Below, piece by piece: positions 1 through 6,855 of a stretch of 7,579 nucleotides of DNA. The stretch comes from Persephonella sp. (lineage in GTDB: Bacteria > Aquificota > Aquificia > Aquificales > Hydrogenothermaceae). The stretch covers positions 1-7,579 of the forward strand of contig JALWKR010000030.1 in assembly GCA_027081375.1 (NCBI GenBank), written 5' to 3'. Position numbers and translations under genes: made by a program. Numbering within the stretch: the stretch's first letter is position 1; every line of letters begins with the position of its first letter. The notes beneath the pieces were generated by a model. It saw nothing but the letters and a program-made list of their open reading frames with translations. It made no database searches and was not told the origin of the DNA.

Positions 1-1142
1 GGCATTCTGCCAAGTTCATATATGATAAAACCTCCAACTGTTTCAAAAGGTCCTTTTGGAAACTTTACATCAAAAAGAGTTTCTACTTCTTTTATCTCAA
101 TTCTTCCATCAACTATAAGTTTATCTTTAATATGTCTTTTTATCATTTTCTTTTCTTTTTTAGCATATTCATCCCTTATCTCTCCAACTATTTCTTCAAG
201 AACATCTTCCAATGTTATTATTCCCATTGTTGCCCCTCTCTCATCAACAACAACAGCCATATGGTCTTTAAACTGTTTAAATCCTTTTAAAACATTTGGA
301 AGGCTTGTAAATTCAGGAAGATATCTTATTGGTCTCATTAGCTTCTCAACAGTATCATCAATATAAGCTTCTATAAGATCGTAAGCTCTTACAACTCCAA
401 TTATCTGATCTATTCTCTTTTTGAAAACAGGTATCCTTGAAAAACCAGTTTCTTTAAATATTCTTACTACATCTATTACAGGAGTATTGTATTCAACAGC
501 AACAACATCAGATAGAGGAACAACTATTTCTCCTAATCTTCTTTCCTCAAATATAAGAACATTTGCAATTATCTTTTTTTCTAGTTCTTCTATACCTTCT
601 GATTCTAAGAGGAGTGCATCTAGAAGTTCTTCTCTTGATAGAACTTTTTCCTGTTTTTCTTCAAGTCTAAATATAAAGAAAACAATTTTTGTTATAGCTT
701 TTGCTACTAAGAGTAGTGGATATAAAAGTTTTCTAAAAAACTCTAAAACAGGAACAATATAGAAGATTATTTTATCAGCGTAGTGTTGAAATACACTTTT
801 AGGTATTATTTCTCCAAAAAGAAGGGTAATAACAATAATACTTTCAGCAAATAACTCTTCCTTTGAGTGTATAAACGGCACAAAAGGTGTTAACGAGTGA
901 AGAAAACTAACAAATAAAGCAGTAATAGTTACTATGCTTAATGTTGTTCCTATTAAACATGTAGCTACGTACTCATCAAATCTTTTTGATAATGCTCTAT
1001 ATGTTTTTAAAGCTCTTTTATCTCCATTTTTTGCAAGATACTTTAGTCTTGTTTTATTCACAGAAAATAAGGCAAGCTCTGAACCTGAGAAAAAAGCTTC
1101 AAGTATCAGGAAAAAGAGTATTGCTATGAGATAACTAAACAT
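1..1142 (-). CDS. CNNM/CorC (HlyC) family membrane protein, C-terminus cut off by the window edge
   Basis: Partial gene: 380 complete codons run from the ATG at 1142 to the left edge with no stop. Order: N-terminal DUF21/CNNM membrane domain (hydrophobic 2-18, 66-90 and 101-109; FSGSE motif 18-22; GEIIPK 110-115), a CBS pair (about 205-325, with SRIPVF 235-240 and VVVDERGATMGIIT 297-310), then the start of the CorC/HlyC C-terminal domain (VDGRIEI, 344-350). About 30-50 residues are probably missing. The family is tied to Mg2+/Co2+ homeostasis (bacterial CorC exports Mg2+; CBS domains bind adenine nucleotides); older annotations say 'hemolysin', which is misleading. Its ATG overlaps the 3' end of the upstream paralogue by 8 bases, implying translational coupling. 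The two proteins share architecture but are clearly diverged, so they are old duplicates and may work as a heteromer (inference). The transported ion cannot be read from the sequence. Confidence 0.92.
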   Translation of the reverse strand, partial: MFSYLIAILFFLILEAFFSGSELALFSVNKTRLKYLAKNGDKRALKTYRALSKRFDEYVATCLIGTTLSIVTITALFVSFLHSLTPFVPFIHSKEELFAESIIVITLLFGEIIPKSVFQHYADKIIFYIVPVLEFFRKLLYPLLLVAKAITKIVFFIFRLEEKQEKVLSREELLDALLLESEGIEELEKKIIANVLIFEERRLGEIVVPLSDVVAVEYNTPVIDVVRIFKETGFSRIPVFKKRIDQIIGVVRAYDLIEAYIDDTVEKLMRPIRYLPEFTSLPNVLKGFKQFKDHMAVVVDERGATMGIITLEDVLEEIVGEIRDEYAKKEKKMIKRHIKDKLIVDGRIEIKEVETLFDVKFPKGPFETVGGFIIYELGRM

Positions 1143-2424
1143 CTTCCGCTTCTTCCTCTTCTTTTTTTTCTTCTATTTTTTCTATTTCAACAGCTATAAC
1201 TCTATTTTTTTCAACTTTAACAACTTTAAACTTAAAGTTGTTATATTGAAACTCTTCATTTTCTTGAGGTATTTTCTTTAGAATGTCTAATACAAATCCT
1301 GCTACTGTATCAAATTCATAATCGTCTGGTAGTCTTAATCCTAATTCCTCTTCAAGAATTTCAACTTCAAGTTTTCCTGAAACAAGCCATTTATTCTCTC
1401 CAATCTTTTTAATATAAGGTTCTTCTTCTTCATACTCTTCAGGAATATCCCCAACAATAAACTCTAAAATATCTGTGAATGTTATAAGACCAACAACAGT
1501 TCCATGCTCATCAACAACTATAGCTATGTGTACTTTCTCTTCTTCGAACTTTTTCATAAGATTTAAAAGTGGTGTAAATTCTGGTATAAAAAGAGGTTTT
1601 CTTAAAAATCTGTCAATTTTTTCTTCTCTTCCTTCAAACTTTAAAAAGATAATATCTTTTACATATAAAATTCCCACTATATTATCTAAAGTTCCCTCAT
1701 AAACAGGTATTCTACTGTAGTCATGTCCTTTTATCTTTTCTAAAGCTTCTCTAACAGATAATCCTTTTTCTATGGCAAATATATCTCTTCTTGGGGTCAT
1801 TACCTCACTGACAGTTGTCTCATGAAGTTCTAAAGTTGCTTCTATTATTTTCTTTTCTTCTTCTGTAAATATATTTTTTTCTGTTCCAATATTAATTATT
1901 GTTAGCAGGTCTTCCTGTGAAAGTTTGTGACTTTCAACAGGCATCTCCAAGCCAAGTTTTTTTAAGAAAAACTCAGCAACTTTCATAAACAGATATCTAA
2001 AAGGAGTTACAGCAAGATAGAAAACATAAAAAGGTCTAGAGGCAAAAAGAGCGTATTTTTCAGGATAGTAAGAACCTATAGTTTTAGGGGTTATTTCTCC
2101 AAATGTTAGGATAAGAATTGTCATTACAATAACTGCAATAAAAAGATACTCTTTTCCTAAGTGCTCTATAACAAGTTTTGATGTTACAGCTGAAGCTGTA
2201 ATATTGACAAGTTCATTTCCTATTAGAAATGTGATAACAAGTTCTTTTGGTCTTGATCTCAGCCAATCTGCTATTTTTGCCGCTTTGTTTCCTTCCTTAG
2301 CTAATTTCTTTATTTTAAGCCAGTCCATTGAAAAGAAAGAGGATTCAATACCTGCAAAAAAAGCTGAAAGTAGGAGCAAAATAAAGATAATAAGGATACT
2401 TACTAGAAGAGAGTTATCCAACAA
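1135..2424 (-). CDS. CNNM/CorC (HlyC) family membrane protein, complete
   Basis: 429 residues, the usual size for a full CNNM/CorC protein. DUF21 membrane domain about 1-190: helices near 5-27, 62-86 and 92-109, FFAGIESSFFS 22-32, and the GEITPKT motif 109-115, which in CNNM structures lies near the cation site. CBS pair about 205-325 (VMTPRRDI 208-215, SRIPVYE 237-243, VVDEHGTVVGLIT 303-315). CorC/HlyC C-terminal domain about 338-418, then a very acidic lysine/glutamate tail (419-429) that may be disordered. By family it is an inner-membrane protein for Mg2+/Co2+ homeostasis; the ion is not readable from sequence. The start is TTG (2422-2424): no in-frame ATG or GTG lies nearby, and a strong SD sits 11 bases upstream inside the preceding gene. 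A second TTG follows directly, so the start could shift by one codon. It overlaps the ABC ATPase by 11 bases and the next paralogue by 8. Confidence 0.95.
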   Translation of the reverse strand: MLDNSLLVSILIIFILLLLSAFFAGIESSFFSMDWLKIKKLAKEGNKAAKIADWLRSRPKELVITFLIGNELVNITASAVTSKLVIEHLGKEYLFIAVIVMTILILTFGEITPKTIGSYYPEKYALFASRPFYVFYLAVTPFRYLFMKVAEFFLKKLGLEMPVESHKLSQEDLLTIINIGTEKNIFTEEEKKIIEATLELHETTVSEVMTPRRDIFAIEKGLSVREALEKIKGHDYSRIPVYEGTLDNIVGILYVKDIIFLKFEGREEKIDRFLRKPLFIPEFTPLLNLMKKFEEEKVHIAIVVDEHGTVVGLITFTDILEFIVGDIPEEYEEEEPYIKKIGENKWLVSGKLEVEILEEELGLRLPDDYEFDTVAGFVLDILKKIPQENEEFQYNNFKFKVVKVEKNRVIAVEIEKIEEKKEEEEAEDV

Positions 2425-3370
2425 GATGACAGTATACCTCCCTGTTATCTATCTTTTTGTAAGAGGGTTTCTTTTTACATATATCCTGAGCTATAGGACA
2501 TCTTGAGTAGAATTTACAGCCTTCAGGGGCTTCTTCTCTATATACCTCTGGAATATGTTCTAGGTTTTTTCTTTTTGACGGATGGTCAGGAGGTAGACTT
2601 TCTATAAGTATTTTTGTATAAGGGTGGAGAGGATTTTTTATGATCTTTTTTCCATCTCCCTGCTCCATAATTTTTCCTTTGTATAAAACAACAATTTTTT
2701 CAGAAAGGAGTCCTACTACATTCAAATCATGGGATATAAAAAGAAAACTGATATTTTTCTCTTTTTTTAAACGGTTTATAAGATTTATTATCTGAAGCTG
2801 AACAGATACATCTAAAGCTGATGTTGGTTCATCTGCAACAATCAGGTCTGGTTCTAAAATAATTGCTCTTGCAATAGCAACTCTCTGTCTTTGTCCTCCT
2901 GAAAGCTCTGAAGGATATCTATCTAAAAATGTTTCATCTAATCCTGCATCAACTATTGCCTGCTTTACCTTCTTTATTCTCTCTTCTTTTGGAAAAGAGT
3001 GAACAATAAGAGGTTCTTCTAGTATTTGAAAAATCTTCATTCTAGGGTTTAATGATGTTCTTGGATCTTGGAATACTATTGATGTTTCTCTTCTAAAAAG
3101 TTTTTCATCCTTTCTTGAGAAAGAGTAAATATCTTTTCCTTTAAATAAGATTTTACCTTCATCTTTTTTAATAAGTTTTAGAATAAGTTTTCCTATTGTT
3201 GATTTCCCGCTTCCTGATTCTCCTACTAGTCCTACAGTTTCATTTTTGTCTATATTAAAAGAAACATCATCAACAGCGTAGAAAAATTCTTTTTTAAAGA
3301 GCTGTTTTTTTACAAGATATTTTTTTGAAAGATGCTCTACTTGAAGTAAGGTTTTACTACTGCCTTCCAT
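2414..3370 (-). CDS. Oligopeptide/dipeptide-type ABC transporter ATPase (OppF/DppF class)
   Basis: 318 residues, the normal length for OppF/DppF. Walker A GESGSGKST 50-58, Q-loop Gln101 in VFQDPRTSLNP, signature LSGGQRQR 156-163, Walker B LIVADEP 176-182 with Glu181, H-loop His214. The family's C-terminal oligo_HPY domain starts at HPY 249-251 and holds four cysteines (C285, C291, C298, C314) in the pattern GC-x5-CP-x6-C...C. In related Opp/Dpp ATPases these bind a [4Fe-4S] cluster. The protein would be one of two cytoplasmic ATPases driving uptake of peptides, or possibly nickel or another solute. Permeases, binding protein and the OppD partner are absent from the window, so the substrate is open. 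The ATG has only a poor SD; a better one (AAGGGAGAG, 3393-3401) lies 22 bases away, too far for normal use. It overlaps the downstream CNNM gene by 11 bases. Confidence 0.93.
   Translation of the reverse strand: MEGSSKTLLQVEHLSKKYLVKKQLFKKEFFYAVDDVSFNIDKNETVGLVGESGSGKSTIGKLILKLIKKDEGKILFKGKDIYSFSRKDEKLFRRETSIVFQDPRTSLNPRMKIFQILEEPLIVHSFPKEERIKKVKQAIVDAGLDETFLDRYPSELSGGQRQRVAIARAIILEPDLIVADEPTSALDVSVQLQIINLINRLKKEKNISFLFISHDLNVVGLLSEKIVVLYKGKIMEQGDGKKIIKNPLHPYTKILIESLPPDHPSKRKNLEHIPEVYREEAPEGCKFYSRCPIAQDICKKKPSYKKIDNREVYCHLVG
2436..2443 (-). promoter_or_regulatory. Shine-Dalgarno AGGGAGGT setting a TTG start
   Basis: On the minus strand AGGGAGGT lies inside the last codons of the ABC ATPase gene, 11 bases before the TTG at 2424. 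It is the strongest SD near this junction and decides the non-ATG start of the downstream CNNM gene. Because it sits inside the upstream reading frame, ribosomes finishing the ATPase would reach it directly (coupling is inferred). Confidence 0.7.
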
Positions 3371-3418
3371 AGTATTTATAAAGCTTTGCTCTCTCTCCCT
3401 TGTAAGAATTTAGGCAAA

Positions 3419-3427
3419 AGTATAACA
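3419..3427 (-). promoter_or_regulatory. Extended -10 promoter for the ABC ATPase-CNNM operon
   Basis: In the 66-base gap after the kinase gene the minus strand reads TGTTATACT: an extended -10 (TGn) plus TATACT. No convincing -35 sits 16-18 bases upstream, as is common with extended -10 promoters. Transcription would begin near 3412, giving a leader of about 40 bases. The operon could therefore be transcribed apart from the kinase, or also by read-through from it, as I see no terminator between them. Confidence 0.5.
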
Positions 3428-3436
3428 CAAAATTTT

Positions 3437-3979
3437 TTATTTAATATAATCGATTTCATTGATATTCTTTTTAAGAAGGATATCAAACTCTTCAAGTGAT
3501 GGTTCTTCTAGGATTTTAAATTGCTCTTCTATAACTTTCGGAGATACATACTTATCTCTGTCTTTATTTTCTTGTCTTTTTATAGCTAACTCTAAATCTG
3601 GTTTAAAGAAAACTCCTATTTTAAGCCAGTCTTGAGTTTCACACAGAAATTTATGTCTCGCTTTCTTTTTTAGATTTGTGTTGTCTATATATACAATGTT
3701 TTTTTCAGTTTCTTTCATTTTTTTCTTTGCTATAGGCAAAAGCTTTATTCTATTTTCATTTATGTATTTATAAGCTTCTCTGTAAATATTTTCCTTTTTA
3801 GTAGGATTGTTTTCTAGAAATTTTTCTATTCTGATTTTATCAAAGGATATATGTTCTATATCAAAATCTTTTGACAGATTTTTATACAGAGTTGTTTTCC
3901 CACTTCCAGATATACCTACAGGCATTATGATTATCTTTTTATCCTTATTTGCCTTTAATACATCTCTAAGCATCTTCAT
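3437..3979 (-). CDS. Small P-loop kinase resembling polynucleotide/zeta-toxin-type kinases (AAA_33-like)
   Basis: 180 residues, a single P-loop domain. Walker A GISGSGKT 22-29; hhhhDNTNL motif (VYIDNTNL, about 95-102) followed by basic residues, as in the 5'-kinase domain of T4 Pnk/PNKP relatives; a lid-like segment rich in Arg/Lys near 130-143 (KRQENKDRDKYVSP); then VIEEQF. The fold predicts ATP-dependent phosphorylation of a nucleic acid end, nucleotide or small molecule; the substrate cannot be told. No phosphatase or ligase domain is fused, unlike bacterial Pnkp/Hen1 repair enzymes. Start: ATG at 3979, or more likely the ATG two codons later (3971-3973), since AAAGG then lies 7 bases before it. 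The gene precedes the ABC/CNNM operon on the same strand but is separated by 66 bases with an internal promoter, so a functional link is uncertain. Confidence 0.8.
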   Translation of the reverse strand: MKMLRDVLKANKDKKIIIMPVGISGSGKTTLYKNLSKDFDIEHISFDKIRIEKFLENNPTKKENIYREAYKYINENRIKLLPIAKKKMKETEKNIVYIDNTNLKKKARHKFLCETQDWLKIGVFFKPDLELAIKRQENKDRDKYVSPKVIEEQFKILEEPSLEEFDILLKKNINEIDYIK

Positions 3980-3988
3980 GCCTTTGGT

Positions 3989-4016
3989 AAAATAAGAAAA
4001 TACTAAAAAATATCAA
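3989..4016 (-). promoter_or_regulatory. Possible promoter of the kinase gene in the divergent spacer
   Basis: The minus strand has TTGATA (4011-4016, five of six to the -35 consensus), a 16-base spacer and TATTTT (3989-3994, a weak -10). It would place transcription initiation almost at the ATG, making a very short or leaderless transcript. The 53-base spacer must also hold the plus-strand promoter of the aminotransferase, which I could not place convincingly. Confidence 0.3.
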
Positions 4017-4021
4017 GATTA

Positions 4022-4028
4022 AGAGGAG
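4022..4028 (+). promoter_or_regulatory. Ribosome binding site AGAGGAG of the aminotransferase gene
   Basis: AGAGGAG lies four bases before the ATG at 4033, rather close but the only good SD in the spacer. It supports 4033 as the start. Confidence 0.6.
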
Positions 4029-4032
4029 CTTC

Positions 4033-5226
4033 ATGAACAAAATTCTAAGAAGTTTAAAGCCCTATCCTATGGAAGAATTAAACAGAATAAAAGCACAGTT
4101 AAAAGAGCAGAATATAAAAATATACGATTTTGGAACAGGAGACCCAAAAGAACCAACTGACCCTAAAATAAGACAGGCTCTTATTGATGCTGTCCCAGAG
4201 GTTAGCCAGTATCCTTCTGTTTATGGACAGGAAAAACTGAGAAAAACAATATCTAAATGGTTTAAAAATAGATTTAGTGTTGAGCTTGACCCAAAAACGG
4301 AGATAATCCCTTCAGCAGGTTCTAAAGAAGCTATCTTTCATTTTCCTTTAGTTTTTATAGATCCTGAGGAAGATAAGAAAAGAGTTTTATTTGGAACTCC
4401 TGCATATCCTGTTTATGAGAGGGGAACGCTATTTGCTAATGGAATTCCTAATCCTGTTCCTTTAAAAGAGGAAGAAAAATTTTTATTAAGATTAGACAAA
4501 ATAGATAAATCTATATTGGAAGAAACAAAAATTGTCTGGATAAACTATCCTCACAACCCTACAGGAGCAACTGCTTCCTTATCTTACTTTGAAGAGGTTT
4601 ACGGTATATGCAAAGAGTATGACATAATCCTATGCTCAGATGAGTGTTATACAGAGATATACTTTGATGAGGAAAACAAACCACCTTCAGCACTTCAGGT
4701 AGGAAAAGAAAATGTTGTTGTTTTCCACTCTCTCTCAAAAAGAAGTGGGATGACAGGATACAGAAGTGGTTTTGTTGCAGGAGATCCTAATATAATCACA
4801 GAGTATAGAAAGTATAGAGCATCTTTTGGAGTTGCAAGTCCAGATTTTATTCAAGCAGCAGCTATAGCAGCATGGTCTGATGAAGAGCATGTTAAAGAAA
4901 GAAGAGAGATTTTTAAAAAGAAAAGGGATATTTTTCTTTCTTTCTTAGAAAGAATAGGTTTAGAGTTTTTATATCCAGAGGCTAGTTTTTATATATGGAT
5001 TAAAGCTCCTAAAGGAGTTTCAGGGAAAGAATATGTTTTACATCTTTTAAAATACGGTATTGTTGTCTCCCCAGGAGAAAACTTCTGTTCAGGAATAGAG
5101 ATAAACCAAGGAAAATGCAAGTCTGATTATTTTAGAATTGCACTTGTTCCAACTCCTGAGGAATGCATTGAAGCAACAAAAGTTTGGGAAATAGCTCACA
5201 AAGAGCTATTAGAGAAAAAATCTTGA
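4033..5226 (+). CDS. dapC: PLP-dependent aminotransferase, probable N-succinyl-diaminopimelate aminotransferase (DapC type)
   Basis: 397 residues, a full-length class I/II (fold type I) aminotransferase. Motifs: YDFGTGDP 31-38, SAGSKEA 94-100, NPTG 175-178 with Asn175, DECYTEIY 203-210 (Asp203 pairs with the PLP ring nitrogen, Tyr206), SLSKRSGMTGYRSGF 233-247 with Lys236 as the Schiff-base lysine and Arg244 for the cofactor phosphate, and YFRIAL 366-371 with Arg368 as the carboxylate-binding arginine. The strings YPMEEL, GSKEAIFHFP, HSLSKRSG and SGFVAGD, and the overall layout, match what I recall of Helicobacter-type DapC rather than AspC. It would convert N-succinyl-2-amino-6-ketopimelate and glutamate to N-succinyl-LL-diaminopimelate in the cytoplasm, for lysine and cell wall. 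LL-DAP or aspartate aminotransferase remain alternatives. Only 52 bases separate it from the aldolase, but that gap carries a promoter. Confidence 0.85.
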   Translation: MNKILRSLKPYPMEELNRIKAQLKEQNIKIYDFGTGDPKEPTDPKIRQALIDAVPEVSQYPSVYGQEKLRKTISKWFKNRFSVELDPKTEIIPSAGSKEAIFHFPLVFIDPEEDKKRVLFGTPAYPVYERGTLFANGIPNPVPLKEEEKFLLRLDKIDKSILEETKIVWINYPHNPTGATASLSYFEEVYGICKEYDIILCSDECYTEIYFDEENKPPSALQVGKENVVVFHSLSKRSGMTGYRSGFVAGDPNIITEYRKYRASFGVASPDFIQAAAIAAWSDEEHVKERREIFKKKRDIFLSFLERIGLEFLYPEASFYIWIKAPKGVSGKEYVLHLLKYGIVVSPGENFCSGIEINQGKCKSDYFRIALVPTPEECIEATKVWEIAHKELLEKKS

Positions 5227-5236
5227 TACATCAAAA

Positions 5237-5245
5237 TGTTATAAT
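5237..5245 (+). promoter_or_regulatory. Extended -10 promoter TGTTATAAT upstream of the aldolase
   Basis: A perfect -10 (TATAAT, 5240-5245) with the TGn extension lies 33 bases before the aldolase ATG. The -35 region (about 5217-5222, AAAATC) is poor; the TTGATA at 5223-5228 is too close (11 bases). Initiation would be near 5252. It suggests the aldolase is transcribed on its own, besides any read-through from the aminotransferase. Confidence 0.6.
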
Positions 5246-5266
5246 TTCTTAAGAAAATAATATTAT

Positions 5267-5272
5267 GGAGGG
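5267..5272 (+). promoter_or_regulatory. Strong ribosome binding site GGAGGG of the aldolase
   Basis: GGAGGG sits six bases before the ATG at 5279, ideal spacing and among the best SDs in the window, consistent with a highly expressed central-metabolism enzyme. Confidence 0.75.
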
Positions 5273-5278
5273 TTTAGA

Positions 5279-6655
5279 ATGCCAACGATAGCAAAAAACA
5301 TCGATGAATTAAATTCTTTATTAAGTGGTGCTGTCTCTGTAGAAGGTGAAAAAGTTTCTATAACAGATGAAAGCAAACTTAGGGAAAGCGTAATTGATGA
5401 CCTTATCTATACAGCTGTTTTTTCTGAGGATGAAAACACAAAAGAAGAGGCAAAAAGGCTTATAAGGGAAATTGCTAATGAGTTTGGAGCAATTGCAGCT
5501 TCTATACATGATTTTTATATGGCAATGGGCAGAGGAGAAGTGGATAAAATAACAACTCCTGCTGTTAACATCAGGGGAATGACCTATGATGTTGCAAGAC
5601 AGATGTTCAAGGTTGCTCTTAACCACAATGTTGGAGCCTTTATCTTTGAGATAGCAAAATCAGAAATTGGATACACATTCCAGAGACCTTCTGAGTATGC
5701 TGCCTGTGTTTTAGCAGCTGCAATAAAAGAGGGATACAAAGGGCCTGTTTTTATACAGGGTGACCACTTCCAGTTTAATGCAAAAAAATACGCAGAAGAC
5801 CCAGAAAAAGAGCTTCAGGCTATAAAAGATCTTACAGAAGAAGCTATAAAAGCAGGTTTTTACAACATAGATATTGATCCATCAACCCTTGTTGATTACT
5901 CAAAACCAACCCTGAAAGAACAGCAGTACCATAACTACATAAATACTGCAAAAATGACCCAGTTTATCAGAGAGATTGAGCCTGAAGGTGTTACTGTTTC
6001 TGTAGGTGGAGAGATTGGACATATTGGTGGTAAAAACTCAACTGTAGAAGAGTTTGAGGCATTTATGGAAGGATACCTTGAGGAACTTCCAGAAGGAATG
6101 CCTGGAATATCAAAAATTTCTGTTCAGACTGGAACAGAACACGGAGGAATTCCTCTACCAGATGGAAGAGTAGCGGAAGTTAAACTGGACTTTAATGTTC
6201 TTAGAGATATTGGAAAGGTAGCAAGGGAAAAATACGGTTTAGGTGGAACAGTTCAGCACGGAGCTTCAACACTTCCAGATGAACTATTTGACAAATTCCC
6301 TGAGAACAACTGCTGTGAAATTCACCTTGCAACAGGCTTCCAGAACATAATGTATGACCTTATTCCAGAGGATTTCAGGGAAAAAATCTACAGCTGGATA
6401 AAAGAAAATCTCAAAAATGAATGGAAAGAAGGCTGGACAGAAGAGCAATTTATCTATAAAACAAGAAAAAAGGGTTTTGGACCATTTAAATATGAATGGT
6501 GGACATTAGACGAGGAATACAAAAACAAAATCCTTGATGCCCTTTACAAAAAATTTGAGTTCCTCTTTGGAAAACTAAACGCATTTAACACAAAAGAACT
6601 TGTTGAAAAATACGTAAAACCTGTGAAACTCCCTTACGGTGCAATCAGAAAATAA
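5279..6655 (+). CDS. Class II fructose-bisphosphate aldolase family protein, long form
   Basis: 458 residues, against about 285-360 for typical class II aldolases; the excess is an N-terminal helical part (about 1-90) and a C-terminal aromatic-rich part (about 365-458, with WKEGW and YEWWTLDEEY). The barrel core is recognisable: GDHFQ with catalytic Asp162 and metal ligand His163, GGEIGHIGG 243-251 with Glu245, TGTEHGG with His288, QHGAS with His327. By family it would be a metal (Zn2+)-dependent enzyme cleaving or forming fructose-1,6-bisphosphate from glyceraldehyde-3-phosphate and dihydroxyacetone phosphate, in the cytoplasm (glycolysis/gluconeogenesis). Odd: where E. coli FbaA has NIDTD, this protein reads HLATG (349-353), so the substrate loop differs and another ketose bisphosphate or a non-canonical activity is possible. 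Start fixed by GGAGGG. Followed by a terminator. Confidence 0.85.
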   Translation: MPTIAKNIDELNSLLSGAVSVEGEKVSITDESKLRESVIDDLIYTAVFSEDENTKEEAKRLIREIANEFGAIAASIHDFYMAMGRGEVDKITTPAVNIRGMTYDVARQMFKVALNHNVGAFIFEIAKSEIGYTFQRPSEYAACVLAAAIKEGYKGPVFIQGDHFQFNAKKYAEDPEKELQAIKDLTEEAIKAGFYNIDIDPSTLVDYSKPTLKEQQYHNYINTAKMTQFIREIEPEGVTVSVGGEIGHIGGKNSTVEEFEAFMEGYLEELPEGMPGISKISVQTGTEHGGIPLPDGRVAEVKLDFNVLRDIGKVAREKYGLGGTVQHGASTLPDELFDKFPENNCCEIHLATGFQNIMYDLIPEDFREKIYSWIKENLKNEWKEGWTEEQFIYKTRKKGFGPFKYEWWTLDEEYKNKILDALYKKFEFLFGKLNAFNTKELVEKYVKPVKLPYGAIRK

Positions 6656-6661
6656 TCAAAC

Positions 6662-6684
6662 TGGCAGGGTTTCTCCCCCTGCCA
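6662..6684 (+). terminator. Hairpin terminator after the aldolase gene
   Basis: TGGCAGGG (6662-6669) pairs perfectly with CCCTGCCA (6677-6684) across a 7-base loop, starting 6 bases after the TAA. The tail (TATATTTAAAT) is AT-rich rather than a clean U run, so it is a plausible but imperfect intrinsic terminator. From here to 6736 there is only AT-rich spacer with no gene. Confidence 0.7.
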
Positions 6685-6736
6685 TATATTTAAATAAAAA
6701 ATCTGCGAGGACTTGTCATGTCAACAGCAACACTGC

Positions 6737-6803
6737 GTGAACTACTCCTCAATAAATTGAGGAGCTTGCTCGCTGTGCAAGCTCGCCAACTTCTGAGAAG
6801 TTT
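6737..6803 (-). ncRNA. Right end with three hairpins, candidate 3' scaffold of an omega-RNA (reRNA)
   Basis: Three consecutive perfect stems: AACTTC/GAAGTT (6788-6802, triloop), GAGCTTGC/GCAAGCTC (6762-6784) and CTCCTCAA/TTGAGGAG (6745-6764). The last two share GAG and so cannot form fully together. The minus strand then ends in TAGTTCAC at 6737. In IS200/IS605 elements the tnpB 3' end and right end encode the TnpB guide RNA, whose guide is the flanking DNA. Here the 'guide' would begin at 6736 and read GCAGTGTTGC on the minus strand. Transcription is not shown by the sequence. Confidence 0.45.
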
Positions 6804-6849
6804 CCTGCTTCACAACTGGATGTCTCGTAGACTGGGTTTTACTCCCCCT
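6742..6849 (-). pseudogene. tnpB: C-terminal relic of tnpB (RNA-guided nuclease of IS200/IS605)
   Basis: A 35-codon open stretch follows a TAG (6850-6852) and ends at the TAG inside GAGTAGTTCAC at the right end. Its peptide contains VVKQETSQ and ends EQAPQFIEE, like the 'KQEA...' tails of TnpB proteins whose stop codon lies in the right-end sequence. The RuvC and zinc-finger parts are absent. It lies just after tnpA in the same orientation, suggesting that an original tnpA-tnpB pair lost most of tnpB. Assignment is from motif memory of a short segment, so it is tentative. Confidence 0.45.
6745..6764. repeat. Right-end palindrome CTCCTCAA-TAAA-TTGAGGAG
   Basis: A perfect 8-bp stem with a TAAA loop, directly beside TAGTTCAC (minus strand, 6737-6744). 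It is nearly identical to the palindrome at 7244-7263, differing only by a compensated base pair. It is the expected kind of hairpin that a Y1 transposase binds on single-stranded DNA. Confidence 0.75.
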
Positions 6850-6855
6850 CTACAA

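Noticed and set aside
22..762. Plus-strand open frames rich in serine, threonine and phenylalanine
   Set aside because: They are antisense shadows of the CNNM gene on the minus strand, which has clear domains; the same holds for the frames at 934-1134, 1475-1702, 2204-2506 and 3807-3995.
5223..5245. Classical -35/-10 promoter TTGATA...TATAAT upstream of the aldolase
   Set aside because: The spacing is only 11 bases; the extended -10 is a better explanation, and TTGATA overlaps the aminotransferase stop codon.
5321..5626. Minus-strand open frame inside the aldolase gene
   Set aside because: It is a shadow of the strongly supported aldolase reading frame.
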